Shown: positions 7,971 through 11,551 of the stretch, piece by piece
Layout: every line of letters begins with the position of its first letter
Numbering within the stretch: the first letter of the stretch is position 1
From: Firmicutes bacterium UBA6226
Lineage (GTDB): Bacteria; Bacillota_A; Clostridia; Peptostreptococcales; Acidaminobacteraceae
Direction: 5' to 3'
DNA: 11,551 nt
NCBI GenBank assembly: GCA_002441045.1
Contig: DJWQ01000190.1
Span: 1-11,551, forward strand
Made by a program: the position numbers and the translations under genes
Notes under the pieces: model-generated
Told to the model about the DNA's origin: nothing
Seen by the model: only the letters and a program-made list of their open reading frames with translations
Databases searched by the model: none

Positions 7971-8627
7971 TTAAAGTTTTTTGACGCCTCCAATCCATTC
8001 TTTTAACGATGGAAACTCCTCATGAAATATAACGATGACTGAAAGGATGAACGTCTTATGCGCATATACAAATCGCCTTGTGGTTTTAACCACTTTGACG
8101 ATGGCCATCACCGGTAGCTTAAATGTCTTATAAAGAAGTTTAATAACGGTTTCTTCTTTTGAAGCCGATTCACCTACTTCTATCGCTTTCACTCTGGTAT
8201 CTTCATGTGAAGGACTTGAATCAACGAGTTCATCAAAGGTTATATTAAAATCACCGAGTCTTCTTCCAAAGGTTTCAATTTCAATTTTTAAAATGGGATC
8301 AGCTTCTGGTGCAACTGGCTCTTCTATCCCCTCATCCCATGACTGTTGCATGGTTTTATGCTTTACCCCTGAGCGATGAAAATCAATTAAGCGATTTCGG
8401 ATGACGGTTGTTACATAGGTTTCAAACTTGCTGTGACCTTCCTCGAAGGTATCGATTGCGTCATTAAACGCCTCTAAAGCTACGCTAAATTCTTCATCGT
8501 TTTCTATCGATAAATATCTGCCCAACTGCTTAGAGGTTGTATATATAATAAAATTCATATTTTCTTTTATAAAAGACTCTCTCACTTCCGAGTCAATCTT
8601 GGCTTTCATTAATTGATTGTGATCCAT
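7971..8627 (-). CDS. sigI: SigI-family RNA polymerase sigma factor
   Basis: Alternative sigma factor; in Bacillus SigI serves heat and cell-wall stress, and in cellulolytic Clostridia its paralogues control polysaccharide-degrading enzymes. The protein has 218 residues, somewhat shorter than B. subtilis SigI (about 250). DEEFSVALEAFNDAI (44-58) is the SigI form of the sigma region 2 core, and VIRNRLIDFHR (75-85) continues it. The C-terminal part, from LPV at 171 through TTRRFVYAHKTFILSVIVI to FPSLKEWI, matches the DNA-binding domain specific to SigI. A variable acidic linker lies between. GGAGG at 8638-8634 precedes the ATG. The usual next gene, anti-sigma factor rsgI, is absent: the next gene downstream is a flippase, and the upstream neighbours are hydrolases. 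Confidence 0.88.
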   Translation of the reverse strand: MDHNQLMKAKIDSEVRESFIKENMNFIIYTTSKQLGRYLSIENDEEFSVALEAFNDAIDTFEEGHSKFETYVTTVIRNRLIDFHRSGVKHKTMQQSWDEGIEEPVAPEADPILKIEIETFGRRLGDFNITFDELVDSSPSHEDTRVKAIEVGESASKEETVIKLLYKTFKLPVMAIVKVVKTTRRFVYAHKTFILSVIVIFHEEFPSLKEWIGGVKKL

Positions 8628-8644
8628 ATTATGCCTCCAATGTT

Positions 8645-8653
8645 ATTATATCA
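8645..8653 (-). promoter_or_regulatory. Possible extended -10 element of sigI
   Basis: The minus strand carries TGATATAAT (8653-8645), an extended -10 with the full TATAAT. No good -35 lies 16-18 bases upstream; a TTGACT further up is about 24 bases away. A start near 8638 would leave almost no leader before the GGAGG, so the call is tentative. No SigI-type promoter (C-rich -35 with CGAA -10) is seen, so self-activation of the Bacillus kind is not apparent. Confidence 0.35.
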
Positions 8654-8691
8654 TCAACACAATCACTTAAAACAAGTCAATATGATTACAT

Positions 8692-8739
8692 AATAAAAAT
8701 AAAAAAGCCAAATGAGATGCATACACATCCCATCGGCTT
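8692..8739 (-). terminator. Rho-independent terminator of the hydrolase gene pair
   Basis: Read on the minus strand, an arm from 8739 (AAGCCGATGGGATG) pairs with CATCTCATTTGGCTT ending at 8705, with two G-T pairs and one bulged T, around a 6-base loop. TTTTTTATTTTTATTA follows. It starts 13 bases after the stop codon of the second hydrolase and insulates it from sigI. Confidence 0.9.
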
Positions 8740-8751
8740 AGAAGGAGATAT

Positions 8752-9570
8752 TTAAATTTTAAAAGTTTGCTCCCCGATTGCTGCAAAGCCAATAACTGCT
8801 GAAAAGAACTCAATTGGCTTTTCATACATGGAAGCATGTCCACAATTCTTAATCACTACGAAGCGACTGTTTTCAATTGCTTCGTTTAGTTCAACTTGAC
8901 ACGCTAAAGGTGTAATGATATCTTCATCTGCACCTATGAGTAGCGTTGGTACTTTGATTTGATTTACTTCAGATCGAGCGTCATGTGTCTCAGCACTGAT
9001 GACCAATCTAATGAAACCATCATACCATCTTGCATCAAACAATCTAGCAAACATACCCTCTCTCGCATTTAGCCAATCGATGTTCTTTTCATAAAAATCC
9101 ATTGAATAAATTGGCGGAATCGTATTTTTGAAAAACTGCTTGCCATCATGCGTTTTGGCTGCATATACCCAAGCATCGCCAATGGCTTTTAATTGTTGAT
9201 TCGTATAAGCCGTTGTATTTGCCAAGATAAGCTTATCAATCTTATCCTGATATTTCACAGCGAACTTCATGGCAACTTCACCACCGTAAGAGATCCCCAA
9301 TAAGGTCACATGCTGAAGGTCAAGTGCCACCATAGCTTCTTTTACGAGTTCAACCTGCAAATCTTGTGTATACGTTTCTTCTAAATAATCGGACTTACCT
9401 TGATCGTAAAAGTCCAATAGCACCACTTTAAAATGTTGACTCAACAAGCTGACAAAGGGTTGCCAACTACCACAGCTCATCATTATACCGTTGAGAATGA
9501 CAAGTGTAGACTCACGATCGCCATGCACTTCATAGTAGGCTTTTTTTCCATTCACCTCTAAAAATGCCAT
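8752..9570 (-). CDS. Alpha/beta hydrolase, second of a tandem pair
   Basis: Cytoplasmic alpha/beta-hydrolase of 272 residues; no signal peptide is seen. The nucleophile elbow is GISYGG with Ser94, the acid is Asp217 in GADEDIITP, and the base is His245 in NCGHASMYE, so the catalytic triad is complete. The oxyanion region reads LNGIMMSCGSW (26-36), with LNG where many relatives have HG. The cap region (about 120-200) is rich in aromatic residues and probably sets the substrate, which I cannot name; esters, lactones or a C-C bond hydrolase product are all possible. Its ribosome binding site (AAGGAGAAG) is inside the end of the upstream hydrolase gene, and only one base separates the two genes, so translation is probably coupled. 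Confidence 0.88.
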   Translation of the reverse strand: MAFLEVNGKKAYYEVHGDRESTLVILNGIMMSCGSWQPFVSLLSQHFKVVLLDFYDQGKSDYLEETYTQDLQVELVKEAMVALDLQHVTLLGISYGGEVAMKFAVKYQDKIDKLILANTTAYTNQQLKAIGDAWVYAAKTHDGKQFFKNTIPPIYSMDFYEKNIDWLNAREGMFARLFDARWYDGFIRLVISAETHDARSEVNQIKVPTLLIGADEDIITPLACQVELNEAIENSRFVVIKNCGHASMYEKPIEFFSAVIGFAAIGEQTFKI

Positions 9571-9571
9571 T

Positions 9572-10459
9572 TTACTTCTCCTTGATTAAAGCGACGACTT
9601 TGTCCAAACTATCTACCATTGGATTGTGTGCAGAATTCTCAAGCACGACTAATTTTGCATTATCCTTTAGAGCATCTTTTATACCAACTGCCATATCCAT
9701 AGGCACAACGATATCTTTGTCCCCTTGAATGATCAAAACTGGACATTTAATTTTATCGATTTCACCACTACCGACGCCATAGCCATTGTCTGCATGTGAA
9801 AGGTTAAATCTCGTTAGAGAATAGTCGATATCAACTAAATTTCTCTGTAACAGCATCTCTGAGACATAGTAATCATAATCTTCTGGATCTGGTTGATTCC
9901 CTGCTGTATAAATCGCTGCATTCCATAAGAATTTATAAAAATCAGCATTTTGATTTTTGATTGCATCTAGTACAGGTGCAACTTGTAATGGATCATTTTC
10001 AATATCTTCTTTTGTCATTAAAAGTTCTGTTAGAATCGGTTGACCTTGTGCATCTTTCTTGAACATTGGATATCCCATAATGCCAACGCTCTCTAGTAAA
10101 ATAACGCGCTTAATCACCTCGGGACAATCGATTGCAAGGTGCATGGCGATACCGCCACCTGTGGACCATCCCAAAACTTCCACATCCTTAAGTCTCAATT
10201 TGTCGATAAAGTATTCTAGGTCTTCGCTAAGTTCCTTGAGCGAATCAAATCTTTCATGGTAAGAAGAATGTCCAAAGCCCCTAAGATCAACTGCGTAGAT
10301 TTTAAAGTCATCATAAAGTGCATCCATCAGCTTATCAAAATGTGCCGACGAAGACATATTACCATGGATTAACAACAGAGTTCTGTCACCTAATCCGCCC
10401 TCTCGATATGCGAGGACTTCATTTTTAATATGAATCTTTTTAAATTCAAATTCGTTCAT
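9572..10459 (-). CDS. Alpha/beta hydrolase, first of a tandem pair
   Basis: Cytoplasmic alpha/beta-hydrolase of 295 residues without a signal peptide. LLIHGNMSS (29-37) forms the oxyanion region, DLRGFGHS (58-65) is the usual following strand and turn, GWSTGG holds the nucleophile Ser99, the acid is Asp249 in GDKDIVVP, and the base is His278 in ENSAHNP. All catalytic residues are present. The GWSTGG elbow and the cap with its many Asp, Tyr and Asn residues (about 125-225) differ from the partner gene, so the two proteins probably take different substrates or act in sequence. Esterase or intracellular polyester-hydrolase activity is a guess only; no polyester synthesis gene is nearby. The start is preceded by AGAGGG (10473-10468), 8 bases upstream. 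Confidence 0.88.
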   Translation of the reverse strand: MNEFEFKKIHIKNEVLAYREGGLGDRTLLLIHGNMSSSAHFDKLMDALYDDFKIYAVDLRGFGHSSYHERFDSLKELSEDLEYFIDKLRLKDVEVLGWSTGGGIAMHLAIDCPEVIKRVILLESVGIMGYPMFKKDAQGQPILTELLMTKEDIENDPLQVAPVLDAIKNQNADFYKFLWNAAIYTAGNQPDPEDYDYYVSEMLLQRNLVDIDYSLTRFNLSHADNGYGVGSGEIDKIKCPVLIIQGDKDIVVPMDMAVGIKDALKDNAKLVVLENSAHNPMVDSLDKVVALIKEK

Positions 10460-10494
10460 GCTAAGTGCCCTCTTTCTTGTCTTATTCCCAGACT

Positions 10495-10522
10495 ATTATT
10501 AAAATCATCCCCCATATGACAA
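10495..10522 (-). promoter_or_regulatory. Probable promoter of the hydrolase pair
   Basis: On the minus strand TTGTCA (10522-10517) and AATAAT (10500-10495) stand 16 bases apart, each one base off consensus. Transcription would start near 10488, leaving a leader of about 28 bases before the ATG at 10459. The promoter is overlapped by an inverted repeat. Confidence 0.5.
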
Positions 10523-10530
10523 ATGATTTT
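10501..10530. promoter_or_regulatory. Inverted repeat overlapping the hydrolase promoter (possible operator)
   Basis: AAAATCAT (10501-10508) and ATGATTTT (10523-10530) are perfect 8-base inverted halves, 14 bases apart, so their centres are 22 bases, about two helical turns, apart. One half lies in the promoter spacer next to the -10, the other directly upstream of the -35. No T-run follows on the minus strand, so a terminator role is unlikely. A repressor site is inferred. Confidence 0.45.
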
Positions 10531-10554
10531 ATGAATAATCCGTGGTTTTCGATT

Positions 10555-10635
10555 AAAATAAACAACCTTGTCGATGCCTACTCACATTATACCCTAATTG
10601 AGTATAATGTGAGCTGTCATCTATAAAGGTTGTTT
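10555..10635 (-). terminator. Large nested hairpin after the binding-protein gene, probable terminator
   Basis: Three nested arms pair across the region: AAACAACCTT (10560-10569) with AAGGTTGTTT (10626-10635), GATG (10573-10576) with CATC (10618-10621), and CTCACATTATAC (10581-10592) with GTATAATGTGAG (10602-10613), closing a 9-base loop. Small internal loops separate them. On the minus strand ATTTTAATC follows the last arm, so it can end the transcript whose stop codon lies 25 bases upstream. It is much longer than an ordinary terminator and may also be a repeat element or an mRNA-stabilising 3' structure. Confidence 0.65.
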
Positions 10636-10660
10636 GATTAAACAAGAGTCGTTCTTTTAA

Positions 10661-11551
10661 TTATTTTCCTAAGATTGAGTTGATTGATGCAAGGTCTTTT
10701 ACAGGTAACCATTCACCATCTTTATTTTCAGGGTTGATTTTAGAAAGGTTCATTTCTTGTGTACCTGCTCTTAAACCGTTAGCATAGTTGATTTCACCAC
10801 CAAATGGGTTCATGATTGGCGCAGATTCTAATGCATCCATGTATTTATCCCAAGTGATGACGCCGTCAACTCTTTCTAAACCTTCTACGAAGAAGTAAGC
10901 AGCGATCCAGCCTGTCATAGCATATACGTTAGTTTCATAACCAACTGCATATTTTTGGAATTCTTCTAAAGCTTTTGCTCTTTCGCCTTCGAATGAAACC
11001 CAACCATTACCATAAACATCAAATTTTCCAGCGATTTCATTTACTACGCCTTGAGCGATAACTGGAGAAACGTTAACGTAAGTTGTAATAACGTCTTTGT
11101 TAACATTTTGTGCAGCTAATTCTTTTACGATTGTTGGGAAAGTTGCTTGAATTGCAGCAACGATTACGAAATCTACATTTGCATCTTTGATAGCTGTAAT
11201 TGCAGAAGAAACGTCAGTAGCACCAGCAGCAACTTGTTGCTCAACTAATTCTAAGCTAAGTTCTTTTGCCATTTCTTGTGCGCCCCAAAGTAAATCTTTA
11301 CCAGCATCATCATTTGTATAAACGATACCGATTTTTTTAGCTTCGAAGTCACCAGCAGCACGCGCTACCATGATTTTACCTTCTGTTTTGTAGATTGGTT
11401 GAACTGGGAAGATATTTCTGTCTGAACCAGTTGCATTTTCGTTATAAAGTTGGCCAATACCAGTTGCAAAGTAAACAGCTGGGATACCATAAGATTTAAG
11501 ATCTTCGATAGTAGCTGCAACTACAGGTGTACCGAAGTGACCTACGATTGC
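10661..11551 (-). CDS. ABC transporter substrate-binding protein, branched-chain amino acid (LivJ) type, 5' end outside window
   Basis: Extracytoplasmic solute-binding protein of the periplasmic-binding type I fold, usually a lipoprotein in Gram-positives that hands branched-chain amino acids or related small amides to a LivHMGF-type permease. The visible 296 residues are the C-terminal three quarters. The frame stays open to the window edge; the Met at 11371 is internal, because the 60 codons before it encode family sequence such as AIVGHFGTPVVAA and IPAVYFATG. KKIGIVYTNDDAGKDL is the typical hinge-following strand, and NPFGGEINYANGLRAGTQEM near the C-terminus is also typical. The signal peptide and lipobox would lie beyond the edge. 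Codon use is strongly biased (GCA/GCT, GTA/GTT, CCA, GGT), suggesting high expression. Ligand identity is not known; permease genes are not in view. Confidence 0.88.
   Translation of the reverse strand, partial: AIVGHFGTPVVAATIEDLKSYGIPAVYFATGIGQLYNENATGSDRNIFPVQPIYKTEGKIMVARAAGDFEAKKIGIVYTNDDAGKDLLWGAQEMAKELSLELVEQQVAAGATDVSSAITAIKDANVDFVIVAAIQATFPTIVKELAAQNVNKDVITTYVNVSPVIAQGVVNEIAGKFDVYGNGWVSFEGERAKALEEFQKYAVGYETNVYAMTGWIAAYFFVEGLERVDGVITWDKYMDALESAPIMNPFGGEINYANGLRAGTQEMNLSKINPENKDGEWLPVKDLASINSILGK

Noticed and set aside
10581..10613. TATAAT sequences on both strands inside the nested hairpin, as divergent promoters
   Set aside because: Neither has a -35 at proper spacing or an extended -10; the two copies are simply the two arms of the inverted repeat.
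11369..11371. Internal Met as the start of the binding protein
   Set aside because: The 60 upstream codons encode conserved binding-protein sequence in frame to the window edge, and a start here would remove half of the first lobe.

Overview
The window reads as a chromosomal segment of a low-GC, Gram-positive Firmicute, probably a member of the Clostridia. The evidence is AT-rich intergenic DNA, strong AGGAGG-type ribosome binding sites, several hairpin plus T-run terminators, a SigI-family sigma factor and a SpoVB/YtgP-type flippase. I cannot name the genus from sequence alone. I see no tRNA, rRNA, insertion sequence, phage gene or CRISPR array.

Left half, plus strand. Positions 1-1791 are the 3' part of a heavy-metal P1B-type ATPase (Zn/Cd/Pb exporter type), ended by a strong terminator. 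A 323-base intergenic stretch follows. It holds that terminator, two perfect palindromes and a probable extended -10 promoter. Then comes speD-speA-speE-speB (2115-6205), a complete route from arginine to spermidine: arginine decarboxylase makes agmatine, agmatinase makes putrescine, SAM decarboxylase supplies the aminopropyl donor, and spermidine synthase joins them. The SpeD is the long E. coli-like form. A hairpin with little T-run sits between speA and speE. The operon ends at a strong hairpin that also serves the convergent gene on the other strand.

Right half, minus strand (all genes read leftwards, described in transcription order from the right edge). First is a partial branched-chain-amino-acid-type ABC transporter binding protein, whose 5' end lies beyond the window. 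A large nested hairpin follows its stop codon. Next is a probable promoter overlapped by an inverted repeat, driving two alpha/beta hydrolase genes that are almost fused (1 base apart) and end in a strong terminator. Then come a SigI-family sigma factor gene without its usual RsgI anti-sigma partner, and a 14-helix-type MOP-superfamily flippase (YtgP/MurJ/SpoVB type) downstream of it.

Most of the window is ordinary core metabolism and envelope biology. I found no clear new defence or mobile system. The points most worth a second look are the sigI gene with no rsgI beside a flippase gene, the palindromes at the spe promoter, the operator-like repeat at the hydrolase promoter, and the long nested hairpin after the binding-protein gene.
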